From an uncultured Eubacteriales bacterium (lineage in GTDB: Bacteria > Bacillota > Clostridia > Oscillospirales > Oscillospiraceae), in NCBI GenBank assembly GCA_900553135.1, contig USCO01000010.1, positions 1-32,985 of the forward strand: a DNA stretch of 32,985 nucleotides, read 5' to 3'. Below, in pieces: positions 23,023 through 31,456 of this stretch. The number at the start of each line of letters is the position of its first letter. The first letter of the stretch is position 1. Made by a program: the position numbers and the translations under genes. Under the pieces are notes generated by a model. The model did no database searches and was not told the origin of the DNA. It worked only from the letters and a program-made list of their open reading frames with translations.

Positions 23023-23766
23023 ATGCTGCGAAACGTCATTAAATTGAATCTGGACGACCTGTGGCTGTGCTTTGGCGGCGTGGGAGCGGTGTTTCTGCTG
23101 GTCCATATCATCACCGGGATCGTTCTGGCCGTCACCCGGGACCACAGCGCCCCGATGATCTCCGGGGCCACGCTGCCCTGCGCGGCCGCCTTCATTCTCA
23201 TGTGCTGCGCCGTGTCCCATGTCCATGTCACCTTCCAGCAGGCCCTGCGCTTTGGCCAGACCCGGCGGCGCTCTCTGGGCCTTTACCTGGGGCTTATGGC
23301 CTTTGAAGGGGTCTGCACCGCCGCTCTGGCCCTGGTCCTCACCCTGGCCGAGCAGGCCCTGGCCCCCGCCCTGTGGCTGATGCTCACCGGATACACCCAG
23401 CTGGAGTGGGGCAGCTACATCATTCCCGAGCCCGGCATTCCCGGGGCCCCCTCCGCCGACCAGTGGGCCAACACCCTGTTTGTGAAGGACTTCGCCCTGG
23501 ACTGGTACTGGTGGCCGATCATCCTTCTGGGCGGACTGGTGCTGGGCCTTCTCATCGGAGCCTTCACCCACCGCTTCGGCAAGCGGGCGGTGTGGATCTT
23601 GTGGGGCATCTGGATGCTGATCTGCTTTGCTCCCCAGCTGCTGCCCTGGGACGAAATATGGTTTACCCTCCCCTGGCAGTACCTGGCCGTGGCGGGGGGC
23701 GTGGCCGCTGTGGTATGCCTGGGGTGGTCGATCCGGTATCTGCTGCGCTGCCCCGTGCGCAATTAA
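23023..23766 (+). CDS. ABC transporter membrane protein 2
   Basis: A 247-residue integral membrane protein with about six hydrophobic segments (VFLLVHIITGIVLAV, CAAAFILMCCAVSHVHV, LGLYLGLMAFEGVCTAALALVL, IILLGGLVLGLLIGAF, VWILWGIWMLICFA, YLAVAGGVAAVVCLGW) and a basic cytoplasmic loop (FGQTRRRSL). A GAGGTGA ribosome site precedes ATG at 23023. Last gene of the gntR-ABC operon; a terminator follows about 50 nt later. Confidence 0.8.
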   Translation: MLRNVIKLNLDDLWLCFGGVGAVFLLVHIITGIVLAVTRDHSAPMISGATLPCAAAFILMCCAVSHVHVTFQQALRFGQTRRRSLGLYLGLMAFEGVCTAALALVLTLAEQALAPALWLMLTGYTQLEWGSYIIPEPGIPGAPSADQWANTLFVKDFALDWYWWPIILLGGLVLGLLIGAFTHRFGKRAVWILWGIWMLICFAPQLLPWDEIWFTLPWQYLAVAGGVAAVVCLGWSIRYLLRCPVRN

Positions 23767-23788
23767 GGGGTAAAATCCCCCAAAACCC

Positions 23789-23816
23789 TTGTAAAAACAA
23801 GGAAAACGCATTATAA
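23789..23816 (+). promoter_or_regulatory. Possible asnS promoter
   Basis: TTGTAA (23789-23794), 16-nt spacer, TATAAT (23811-23816). The start would fall inside the hairpin at 23818-23848, so either the promoter or the terminator role is uncertain. No T-box leader was found before asnS. Confidence 0.3.
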
Positions 23817-23817
23817 T

Positions 23818-23848
23818 AAAAGCCTGCCTGTGTCTCAGGCAGGCTTTT
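23818..23848. terminator. Bidirectional terminator between ABC operon and asnS
   Basis: A perfect 13-bp stem (AAAAGCCTGCCTG with its complement) around a 5-nt loop, with A and T tracts on both sides. Two weaker hairpins precede it (GGGG/CCCC at 23767-23780; CCTTGT/ACAAGG near 23787-23802). Confidence 0.85.
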
Positions 23849-23885
23849 ATTTGATTTTATCCTGTGACGATTGGAGAGAAACGCT

Positions 23886-25280
23886 ATGGACCGCACCACC
23901 ATTGCCGCGATTTTCGCGGACCAGGAGGCGCTGGGCGGCCAGACGGTCACCGTCTGCGGCTGGGCCCGCACCATCCGGGACATGAAAACCTTTGGATTCA
24001 TCGAGCTCAACGACGGCTCCTGCTTTAAGAATTTGCAGGTCGTGATGGACGCCAATGTGCTGGACAATTATAAGGAGATCGCCGGGCAGAATGTGGGCGC
24101 CGCTTTGATCGTTACCGGTACCGTGGTGCTCACCCCCCAGGCCAAGCAGCCTCTGGAGGTGAAGGCCGCCACCATCGCCGTGGAGGGCCCCTCCGCCCCC
24201 GACTATCCCCTGCAGAAAAAGCGTCACGGCGTGGAGTTCCTGCGCACCATTCAGCACCTGCGTCCCCGGACGAACCTGTTCTCCGCCGCCTTCCGGGTGC
24301 GCTCCGTGGCCGCCCACGCCATCCACTGCTTCTTCCAGGACCGTGGCTTTGTCTACGTGAACACCCCCATCATCACCGCCAGCGACTGCGAGGGCGCCGG
24401 TGAGATGTTCCAGGTGACCACCCTGGACCTGGAGAACGTGCCCAAGAACGAGGACGGCACCGTGGATTACTCCAAGGACTTCTTCGGCAAGCGGGCCAGC
24501 CTCACCGTGTCCGGCCAGCTCAACTGTGAGAACTTTGCCATGGCCTTCGGCAACGTGTACACCTTCGGCCCCACCTTCCGGGCTGAGAAGTCCAACACCC
24601 AGCGCCACGCCGCTGAGTTCTGGATGATCGAACCCGAGATGGCCTTTGCCGACCTGGGCGACTATATGGACAACGCCGAGGCCATGATCAAGTATGTCAT
24701 CCGCTATGTGCTGGACAAGTGTCCCGACGAGATCAACTTCTTCAACTCCTTCGTGGACAAGGGCCTGAAGGAGCGCCTGGAGCACGTAGCTTCCTCTGAC
24801 TTCGCCCGGGTGAGCTACACCGACGCGGTGGAGATCCTGAAGCAGAACAACGACAAGTTTGACTTTAAGGTCTACTGGGGCTGCGACCTGCAGACCGAGC
24901 ACGAGCGCTATCTCACCGAGCAGGTGTACAAGCGGCCCGTGTTCGTCACCGACTACCCCAAGGAGATCAAGGCCTTCTATATGCGCCAGAACGACGACGG
25001 CAAGACCGTGGCCGCGGCCGACTGCCTGGTGCCCGGTATCGGCGAGCTCATCGGCGGCAGCCAGCGTGAGGAGCGCATCGACATCCTGGTAAACCGTATC
25101 AAGGAGCTGGGCATGAACCCCGAGGACTACTGGTGGTACTGCGACCTGCGGCGCTACGGCTCCTGCCGTCACGCCGGTTACGGCCTGGGCTTTGAGCGGA
25201 TGGTGATGTACCTCACCGGCGTGAACAACATCCGCGATGTGGAGCTGCATCCCAGAACCTGGGGCAACGCCGAGTTCTAA
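23886..25280 (+). CDS. asnS: Asparaginyl-tRNA synthetase
   Basis: A 464-residue class II synthetase that charges tRNA-Asn in the cytoplasm. N-terminal OB-fold anticodon-binding domain (TVTVCGWARTIRDM ... IELNDGSC, about 20-105), then the catalytic domain with motif 2 FRAEKSNTQRHAAEFWMIEPE-type sequence and motif 3 GYGLGFERMVMYLTG (near the C-terminus). Length and motifs are normal for AsnRS. ATG at 23886 is chosen with GGAG about 10 nt upstream; a TTG five codons earlier overlaps that site. The TAA stop directly abuts the inverted-repeat block at 25281. No operon partner. Confidence 0.96.
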   Translation: MDRTTIAAIFADQEALGGQTVTVCGWARTIRDMKTFGFIELNDGSCFKNLQVVMDANVLDNYKEIAGQNVGAALIVTGTVVLTPQAKQPLEVKAATIAVEGPSAPDYPLQKKRHGVEFLRTIQHLRPRTNLFSAAFRVRSVAAHAIHCFFQDRGFVYVNTPIITASDCEGAGEMFQVTTLDLENVPKNEDGTVDYSKDFFGKRASLTVSGQLNCENFAMAFGNVYTFGPTFRAEKSNTQRHAAEFWMIEPEMAFADLGDYMDNAEAMIKYVIRYVLDKCPDEINFFNSFVDKGLKERLEHVASSDFARVSYTDAVEILKQNNDKFDFKVYWGCDLQTEHERYLTEQVYKRPVFVTDYPKEIKAFYMRQNDDGKTVAAADCLVPGIGELIGGSQREERIDILVNRIKELGMNPEDYWWYCDLRRYGSCRHAGYGLGFERMVMYLTGVNNIRDVELHPRTWGNAEF

Positions 25281-26017
25281 CCTACTTTTCTTGAAAGAAA
25301 AGTAGGCAAAAGAACTTTGTGCGAAACTGTGTTTCGCTTCTGCAAAGTTCGGGGCCCGGTATCTTTCCACAACAAGGCCCGATTGTGTGGATAACATTAA
25401 AAAAGAGAGCCATCGAAAGATGGCTCTCTTTTTGCGTTTGGGTTGGAACAGGAGTTCCGCCGCCCCGGCGTATCCAACCAACTCCTACGGCTGTTTGCAC
25501 CAGGCGCGTTTTCTCCGTCCAGCCGGACCGCTTTCCCAAAACTGCCAAATCAGCGACAGCGGCGGGAGTAAAAGAACTTTTGGGGAATTCCGCCGCCCCG
25601 GCGGCGGGTTCCTTTGCCCACGGCGGCAAAGGAACCAAAGCGCCGTTTTGGGGTGGGGCCCCTTTGGTCCATATTCTCAACCGGCGGGCAAAATTTGAGT
25701 GGCCGATTCTCCTCCTTCCGGGCCACTGGGCCCTGGCATGGCGGAAGTTTAGGCCTGCCGCTCTTTCCGGGGCCGCCTGGCTAGTGCCATGTTGCGTGGC
25801 CTGGCGATGAACGACGGGCCGATGAGACATCGGCCCCTACCCCTAGACCCACGGACAACTTTCCGTAGGGGCGGATGTCCTCATCCGCCCGCCCGGATTG
25901 GGACCCGCCCCGGAAAAACCGGGCGCTTCTTCTCCTAAACACGCCCCTAAACTTGTCGAGGCGAAACGCAGTTTCGCAGGAAGCTTTTTTGCCTACTTTT
26001 TTCTCGAAAAAAGTAGG
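25281..26017. repeat. Hairpin-rich block bounded by ~70-bp inverted repeats
   Basis: This 737-bp non-coding block lies exactly between the asnS stop (ending 25280) and the spoIIE stop (ending 26018). Its two ends are inverted repeats of about 70 bp, about 79% identical by eye without gaps (25278-25349 against 26020-25949). Each end has an 11-bp hairpin (CCTACTTTTCT type), then CAAAA, then a second hairpin (GCGAAAC/GTTTCGC). Inside are more perfect hairpins: 25400-25433 (15 bp, GAAA loop), 25607-25636 (12 bp), 25816-25836 and 25869-25890 (9 bp each, related CGGATG/CCGATG sequences). No gene is supported. It looks like one or more interspersed repeat elements that also end both convergent transcripts. 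Confidence 0.75.
25400..25433. terminator. Bidirectional terminator inside the repeat block
   Basis: A perfect 15-bp stem (AAAAAGAGAGCCATC with its complement) capped by GAAA, with T runs on either strand. It lies about 120 bp after the asnS stop and could end asnS transcripts. Confidence 0.75.
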
Positions 26018-28337
26018 TCAAGAAAGCGTGCGGGGGGAGATGCGGACTACCATGGCGGTGCGGTCGTCGGTGGCTCCCTGAGGACTGTGGGTAACCAGTT
26101 CCCCGGCCAACTCCTTGGGGCTCTCCCCCTGGAAGGCCGCCAACCGCTCCCGCAGCCAGCGGTCGTCCTCGGTGCCCGTGATCCCGTCGCTGACCATAAG
26201 CACATAGTCCCCCGGGGACAAATGCACCGGAATGCGGTCGGGTGTGGAAAACTCCCCGGCAGGCAGCCCCACGGGCAGGGAACTGCCCCCCACCCGGCGC
26301 ACCGTATCGCCCTTTCGGATGTAGGTGGGGGCCGCCCCCAGCTTGTACACCGCCCCCTCCCCGGTGAACAGGTCGATTTGCAATAAATCTACCGTAGTGA
26401 ACCCCCCTGCTTCCTCCCCCCGCAGGGCCAGGGCCGAGGTGAGGGTGACCAGGGCGTGCTCGGTCTCCACCCCGGCCTGGAGAAATTGCTCCAGCAGGCG
26501 CAGGGCCAGGGTGCTCTCCCGGTTGGCCTGGGGCCCGCTGCCCATGCCGTCGCACAGCAGGACGTACAGCGTGCCGTCCTCCCGCTTGAAATAGGTCCCC
26601 GCGTCGCCGCTCACCGTCTCCCCGTCCTTCTTCCGGGCAGCCACCCCGGCCACCGCCATGAGGGGTTCCTGCTGCACCAGCGCGAGGTAGTCCTCCCCTT
26701 GCTCCTCCACCCGCATGGGGGCCCCCAGAGACTGGGACAGTGCCAGGAGATCGTCGGGCCGGGCCAGGCTCTCCGCCCCCAGGCCCCGGATCTCCGCCCG
26801 GAGCAGCCCCCGGTTGTCCCGGAACACCATCCCCTGCAACTGTCCATCCAACAAAGACAACTTTTGGCTCAGCCGCCGCTCCCCCGCCGGGTCTGGGATC
26901 AGCTCCTGGCTCAGTTCAGCCGCCGCCGACTCCAGCAGGTTCGACAGCTGGGCATACTGGCGGCACACCGCCCAGCGGCTGTCCTGGATGCGGCTGTTGT
27001 ACTGCCTGCGGTAGAGCAGTCCGGTGATTTCCTGGTTTACCGCCTGCAAAAACTGGGAAAACCGCACGCACCGGCTGGCAAAATAGGGGGGGAAATCCCC
27101 CGGCTCCCCTTTGCCCCGCTCCATCATGGCCGCTGTGGCGTCGTTGAGGGCGTTGAAGGTGGCGGCGTAGTCCCGCTCCCAGCACTGCTGGCGCAGGGCG
27201 CAGCCCCGGCACACCCGGCTGGCCGCCCGGTCAAAGATCACGGCCACGTCGTTGTCGTTCCTGGGCGGACGGAAGGAGACCCGCATGGTCTCGTAGAGCT
27301 GTCGAAAGGCCTTGGCGCTCTGGCTAAGTTTCTGCTCCGCCCGGCGGCGCTGGCTCAGGCCCAGATCGGGGATGGGCTGGGGGGTGAGCCAGCTGCCCAA
27401 TCGCTCCACCAGATGGAGGGGCAGCAGCAGGAAGGCCAGGGCTCCCAGCCCGCCCTCGTAAAGTCCCCACAGGGTGATGCCCCGGCCCCAGGTCCACAGC
27501 ACCGCCGCCCCATTGGCTGCCACAAAGGTGAGGGCGGCCCCGAAGAAAACCGGCGGCCACCCCGGCCAGGCCCAGAGCCATGGCATACACCGGCGGCCCC
27601 TGGGCTGCCAGGTCCATGGCAAGGCCCAGGCAGACCCCCATGGCGGCTCCGGCCCCCGGTCCCCCCTGCCAGGCCACGGCCAGCACCACCGAGGCCCCCG
27701 CCCCCCGGCCCAGGGATAACTCCCGGTACAGCTTCACCTGGGCCAGGGACATGACCAGGGTGGCGCACAGCACCGCCAGGCACCCCCGGCTGCGCCAGCT
27801 GAGGGGAGTCTCGCCGCTCTCCCCCATGGGCCGCAGCAGCTGGCGGTAGCAGCGGCAGGCGGAGACAGTGAGGGCGATTTCGGCCAGGAAATAGATGACG
27901 TCCTGGGGAAGCCACCCTCCCTGGGACAGATAGAGAAAGCCCGCGCAGGCGTTCACTCCTCCGGCCACCAGGGGCATGGCCCAGGGCTTGTCCAGGAGCT
28001 TCACATCGTAAAAGGCAAAGCCCACGGCAAAGGTGAGGATGGCCGCCGAGCTATAGCGTAAGCCCAGGGAAAAACCCAGCTGGGTCATGTACCCCAAAAA
28101 CGCCCCCGCCAGGGCGGCCGCTCCCCACAGCCCTGACCCGGAAGCACCCACCAGGGCCACCCCGAAGGGGGCGTAGCCCCCGAAGATCTCCGCTCCCGCC
28201 AGCACCGCCCCCAGGAAAAAGTGGACCAGGGTGTCCGCCCACCGCAGCAAAAAGGACGCCTTGAAGCGCACCGTCTCCCCCCGGGCCGACCGCCAGCGCA
28301 GCCCCCGTCTCTTCTCCTTCATCTCCTTGGCCGCCAT
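26018..28337 (-). pseudogene. spoIIE: spoIIE, apparent single-base frameshift
   Basis: SpoIIE is the membrane serine phosphatase that activates sigma-F in the forespore. ATG at 28337 (AAGGAGG 8 nt upstream) opens a frame with the hydrophobic N-terminal region (many membrane segments from ALAGAEIFGGYAPFG to GLAGVAAGF). At a run of four T (plus-strand A at 27546-27549) the coding signal moves to another frame, which continues the membrane region (FFGAALTFVAANGAAV) into the central domain and the PP2C-type domain (LCDGMGSGPQANRES, VSDGITGTEDD) to 26018. Removing one T restores a 772-residue protein close to the usual 800-830 residues. It may be a real frameshift or a sequencing error; all else looks intact. 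Confidence 0.85.
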
Positions 28338-28393
28338 GCGCCCTTCCTCCTTCCGTAAACGCCGGGGACTTGTCCCGCGGATGTGCAAGTGCC

Positions 28394-28414
28394 ATTATAT
28401 TCCAGTTATTGGAA
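28394..28414 (-). promoter_or_regulatory. Possible spoIIE promoter
   Basis: On the minus strand TATAAT (28394-28399) lies about 57 bp before the spoIIE ATG, but no good -35 box is at the usual distance. An inverted repeat TTCCA-5-TGGAA (28400-28414) sits directly upstream. Poor -35 boxes fit activator-dependent spoIIE promoters. Confidence 0.4.
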
Positions 28415-28478
28415 AAATAGCGTCGGAACGGGGAGGGGTTTTCCCGGGCCGCTAACCGGGGCCAGAAGGAAATTCTAC

Positions 28479-28507
28479 TTGTAATTCCGGGGCAAATAGA
28501 CTACAAT
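28479..28507 (+). promoter_or_regulatory. Promoter of the Asp23-fakA operon
   Basis: TTGTAA (28479-28484), 17-nt spacer, TACAAT (28502-28507), about 55 bp before the first ATG. Confidence 0.65.
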
Positions 28508-28562
28508 ATAAGCTGTATCAATGTAATAAGTCCTATCCTCAGCGAAAGGAAGGTATCGACCT

Positions 28563-28910
28563 ATGAAACTGCAAAACGATCTGGGCGAGATCCGCATCAG
28601 CAGCGATGTGTTTACCGCCATTACCGGCAGCGCCGCCACCAACTGCTACGGCGTAAAGGGCATGGCGGTGCGCTCCAAGACCGACGGCCTGGTCCACCTG
28701 CTCAAGCGGGAGTCCATGGCCAAGGGCGTGAAGGTCTATTATAATGAGGACGGCACCGTTTCCATCGAGCTGCACATCATCGTGGAAAACGGCGTCAACC
28801 TTATGGCCGTGTGCCGCTCTATTATGAGCGAAGTGCGCTATGTGGTCAGCAAGACCACCGGCGTGGAAGTGAAATCCGTGGACGTCTGCGTGGACTCCAT
28901 GCGGTTTTGA
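28563..28910 (+). CDS. Asp23/Gls24 family protein (YloU-like)
   Basis: A 115-residue protein with the Asp23/Gls24 pattern: LGEIRISSDVFTAITGSAATNCYGVKGMA at the N-terminus and the central VYYNEDGTVSIELHIIVENGVNL. In Bacillus the equivalent YloU gene precedes the fatty-acid kinase gene yloV (fakA), as here. Role uncertain; family members associate with the envelope or stress. ATG at 28563 follows AAGGAAGG. It shares an operon with the DAK2 protein 28 bp downstream. Confidence 0.9.
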   Translation: MKLQNDLGEIRISSDVFTAITGSAATNCYGVKGMAVRSKTDGLVHLLKRESMAKGVKVYYNEDGTVSIELHIIVENGVNLMAVCRSIMSEVRYVVSKTTGVEVKSVDVCVDSMRF

Positions 28911-28937
28911 CAGCTTGAAGAAAGGAAATAGCCCATT

Positions 28938-30629
28938 ATGAGACAAACCATTGACGCGGCGGCCTTTCAAAAGATGGTCATCCACGCCGCCGCTTCCCTG
29001 AACGCGCAGAAGCAGCCCATCAACGACCTGAACGTATTCCCCGTCCCCGACGGCGACACCGGCACCAACATGAGCCTGACCATCGGCGCCGCCGCCGCGG
29101 AGATGAAGAAGCAGGCCTACCCCTCCGTGGGTCTGGCCGCCAAGGCCGCCGCCTCCGCCCTGCTGCGGGGCGCCCGCGGCAACTCCGGCGTCATCCTGTC
29201 CCTGCTGTTCCGCGGCCTGGCCAAGGCCATCAAGGACCGGGAGACCATCGACGGCCGGGATCTGGCCATCGCCCTGGACTTCGGCGTGGCCGCCGCCTAC
29301 AAGGCGGTGATGAAGCCCGCCGAGGGCACCATCCTCACCGTCTCCCGCATGGCCGCCGCCCGCGCTGCCGGCGCCGCCCGGGAGGACAACTGTCTGGAGA
29401 GCGTGCTGGCCGCCGCCATTGAGGAGGGCCAAGTGGCTCTGGACAACACCATCAACCAGAACCCCGTGCTGAAGAAGGCGGGCGTGGTGGACGCCGGCGG
29501 CAAGGGCTTCCTTGTCATTCTCCAGGGCATGCTGGACGAGCTGCAGGGCGTGCCCATGCCTGAGACCGACCAGGACGAGGCCGCTCCCGCGGAGAAGGCC
29601 GACTTTGTGGCCATGGCCGCCGAGGAGATCACCTTCGCCTTTGACACCGTGTTCATCGTGCGCAAGCACCAGGAGGAAGTGGACCTGGAGCCCTTCCGCG
29701 CCTACCTCAACAGCATCGGCGACAGCCTGGTCATCGGCGAGGACGACGAGTCCTTTAAGGTCCATGTCCATACCAACATCCCCGGCGAGGCCCTCACCGA
29801 GTCCCAGAAGTACGGCACTCTGGAGCTGGCCAAGATTGAGAACATGCGCACCCAGGCCGACGACCTGGCCGCGGGCAAGCACGTGCAGAGCACCGACGAT
29901 CTGGAGGCCATCGAGGCCGAGCTGGAGAAGGGCTGCGCCCCCCAGGAGCCTGTGAAGGCCGCTCCCGAGAAGAAGTACGGCTATGTGGCCGTGTGCGCCG
30001 GCGCGGGCCTGGAGGCTGTGTTCCGGGATCTGGGCGTGGACGGCGTCATTTCCGGCGGCCAGACCATGAACCCCTCCACCGAGGACATTCTGAAGGAGAT
30101 CGACAAGACTCCCGCCGAGATCGTCTTTGTCCTGCCCAACAACAAGAACATCATCATGGCCGCCCAGCAGTGCCAGCGGCTGTGTGAGGACAAGAAGGTG
30201 GTGGTCCTGCCCACCAAGACCGTGCCTCAGGGCATCTCCGCCATGATGGCTGTGGACCCCGAGATGGAGGAGGAGGACATGATCTCCGCCATGACCGAGG
30301 CCTTCAGCCGGGTGCGCACCGCCGAGATCACCTACGCCGCCCGGGATTCCGACTTCGGCGGCTTTGCCATCCAGCAGGGTGACTATCTGGCTCTGCTGGA
30401 GCACCAGCTCTTCGGCACCGACCAGGATCTGGACGCCCTGGTGTCCAGCCTGGCTGCCAGCGAGACCATGCAGGAGGCCGAGTTCATCTCCGTGTTCTAC
30501 GGCGAGGACGTCACCGAGGACCAGGCCCAGAAGACCGTGGACCTCATCACCGCCGCCTGCCCCAATGCCGAGGTGAACCTGCTTCCCGGCGGGCAGCCCG
30601 TGTACTACTATATGATTTCCGCGGAGTAA
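28938..30629 (+). CDS. fakA: DAK2-domain fatty acid kinase subunit (FakA-like)
   Basis: A 563-residue kinase, the ATP-binding subunit that phosphorylates fatty acids bound to a FakB protein. N-terminal DAK2 domain (about 1-205) with NDLNVFPVPDGDTGTNMSL, whose Asp38 and Asp40 would bind metal and ATP, and GARGNSGVILSLLFRG. A middle domain (about 230-330, containing DEESFKVHVHTNIPGEA) and a DegV-like C-terminal domain follow. Length is usual for FakA. AAAGGA lies upstream of the ATG, which follows the Asp23/Gls24 gene by 27 bp. No fakB is in the window. A strong terminator ends the operon. Confidence 0.9.
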   Translation: MRQTIDAAAFQKMVIHAAASLNAQKQPINDLNVFPVPDGDTGTNMSLTIGAAAAEMKKQAYPSVGLAAKAAASALLRGARGNSGVILSLLFRGLAKAIKDRETIDGRDLAIALDFGVAAAYKAVMKPAEGTILTVSRMAAARAAGAAREDNCLESVLAAAIEEGQVALDNTINQNPVLKKAGVVDAGGKGFLVILQGMLDELQGVPMPETDQDEAAPAEKADFVAMAAEEITFAFDTVFIVRKHQEEVDLEPFRAYLNSIGDSLVIGEDDESFKVHVHTNIPGEALTESQKYGTLELAKIENMRTQADDLAAGKHVQSTDDLEAIEAELEKGCAPQEPVKAAPEKKYGYVAVCAGAGLEAVFRDLGVDGVISGGQTMNPSTEDILKEIDKTPAEIVFVLPNNKNIIMAAQQCQRLCEDKKVVVLPTKTVPQGISAMMAVDPEMEEEDMISAMTEAFSRVRTAEITYAARDSDFGGFAIQQGDYLALLEHQLFGTDQDLDALVSSLAASETMQEAEFISVFYGEDVTEDQAQKTVDLITAACPNAEVNLLPGGQPVYYYMISAE

Positions 30630-30640
30630 CCTCCGCAAGC

Positions 30641-30670
30641 AAAAGAGCCGTCCTCCGGGACGGCTCTTTT
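30641..30670 (+). terminator. Terminator of the Asp23-fakA operon
   Basis: A perfect 13-bp stem (AAAAGAGCCGTCC with its complement) with a 4-nt loop and six T residues, beginning 11 nt after the stop. Confidence 0.92.
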
Positions 30671-30692
30671 TTGAAACATACAACAGAAAAAC

Positions 30693-30731
30693 AAAAGGCC
30701 CCGGACTCAGGTTTATCCTAAGTCCGGGGTC
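30693..30731 (-). terminator. Terminator of the small P-loop gene
   Basis: On the minus strand a stem with the perfect core CCCCGGACT/AGTCCGGGG (30699-30729) is followed by TTTTGTTTTT, about 25 nt after the P-loop gene stop. Confidence 0.85.
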
Positions 30732-30754
30732 CATATTTTGCGCGGAAGGGGAAA

Positions 30755-31165
30755 TTAGAAGTACTGCTTGATGCCCTCGGGAGCCAGGTCGGGCTCGTCG
30801 CTGATGGTGATGGTGAACTTGATGTTGTGCTTCTCACCGAAGTTGTTCAGCCAGGCCAGGAATTCCTCGGTCTGGGTGTAGCTCTCGGTGGGCACGATCT
30901 TGGTCAGGCTGTCGATAAACACATGGGTGATATCGTAGTTGCCGGCGTACAGACCGCTGACAAAGCCCTTCAGGGCGGTGTAATCGGCAATATCATACTG
31001 GCTGGCTTCCACCAGGCGGATCTGGTAGTGGATGTCGAAGGTCAGCTTGTTGCCCTTCTCGATGCACACCACGTTGCCGTGCTCGCTCTGGACGGCCTCG
31101 TTGATCATGTCGATCATCTGCTTGGTCTTGCCGGTGCCCTTCTTACCCATGATGACTCGAATCAT
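30755..31165 (-). CDS. Small P-loop NTPase of unknown role (136 aa)
   Basis: A 136-residue protein with a Walker A at the N-terminus (MGKKGTGKTKQM, from about residue 6) and a likely Walker B (HVFIDSLTKI, about 82-91); the rest is a compact alpha/beta domain ending PEGIKQYF. It is a minimal P-loop protein with no second domain. ATG at 31165 (AGGAG 8 nt upstream) is preferred to a start three codons earlier. It is a single gene with its own promoter and terminator, so the element operon is not involved. Function not recognised. Confidence 0.85.
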   Translation of the reverse strand: MIRVIMGKKGTGKTKQMIDMINEAVQSEHGNVVCIEKGNKLTFDIHYQIRLVEASQYDIADYTALKGFVSGLYAGNYDITHVFIDSLTKIVPTESYTQTEEFLAWLNNFGEKHNIKFTITISDEPDLAPEGIKQYF

Positions 31166-31220
31166 GTGAATCACTCCTTACTGGAAGTTACGTGGGAAGC
31201 AGGTCCCTTACGTTACTATA

Positions 31221-31249
31221 ACTTTAACATAACCAGAGCCGCTTTTCAA
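31221..31249 (-). promoter_or_regulatory. Promoter of the P-loop gene
   Basis: On the minus strand TTGAAA (31244-31249), 17-nt spacer, TAAAGT (31221-31226), about 55 bp before the ATG. Confidence 0.45.
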
Positions 31250-31386
31250 CCGCTAACTTATGAATTTTTTGTGGAGGATGCTGGCAGGACCGGGGCGGCA
31301 GCGCCCCGGCTTTTGTCTTGGTTGCCGGAACCGGGGCAAAAGGGCGCCGGGAGACCAATTTCCAGTCTCCCCAGCTTGTCCCGCTG

Positions 31387-31456
31387 TCTTACAGCCGGGC
31401 CTCCAAACCTTTTTCTGCTCTTCTTACAGCCGGGCCTCCAGAGCCTTCTTCTGCTC
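31387..31456 (-). repeat. Imperfect tandem duplication of the pgi 3-prime end
   Basis: The last 33 coding bases of pgi plus two bases past the stop (31422-31456) are repeated at 31387-31420 with few differences and one base deleted. Shared sequence includes GAGGCCCGGCTGTAAGA and GAGCAGAA. Period about 35 bp. The downstream copy is out of frame and non-coding. Confidence 0.8.

Noticed and set aside
22207..23811. Long minus-strand reading frame opposite the ABC permease genes
   Set aside because: Low-complexity Gln/Gly/His/Pro-rich translation typical of an antisense shadow in GC-rich DNA.
23767..23885. T-box riboswitch ahead of asnS
   Set aside because: The leader is too short and no T-box (TGGNACC-type) sequence or specifier stem was seen.
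23847..25481. Long minus-strand reading frame opposite asnS
   Set aside because: AsnRS on the plus strand is certain; the antisense translation has no motif and runs through the repeat block.
25282..25830. Reading frames inside the asnS-spoIIE spacer on both strands
   Set aside because: They run through perfect hairpins, lack ribosome sites and have low-complexity products.
28539..30734. Long minus-strand reading frame opposite fakA
   Set aside because: Gly/His/Val/Leu-rich shadow; it crosses the operon terminator and has no domain.
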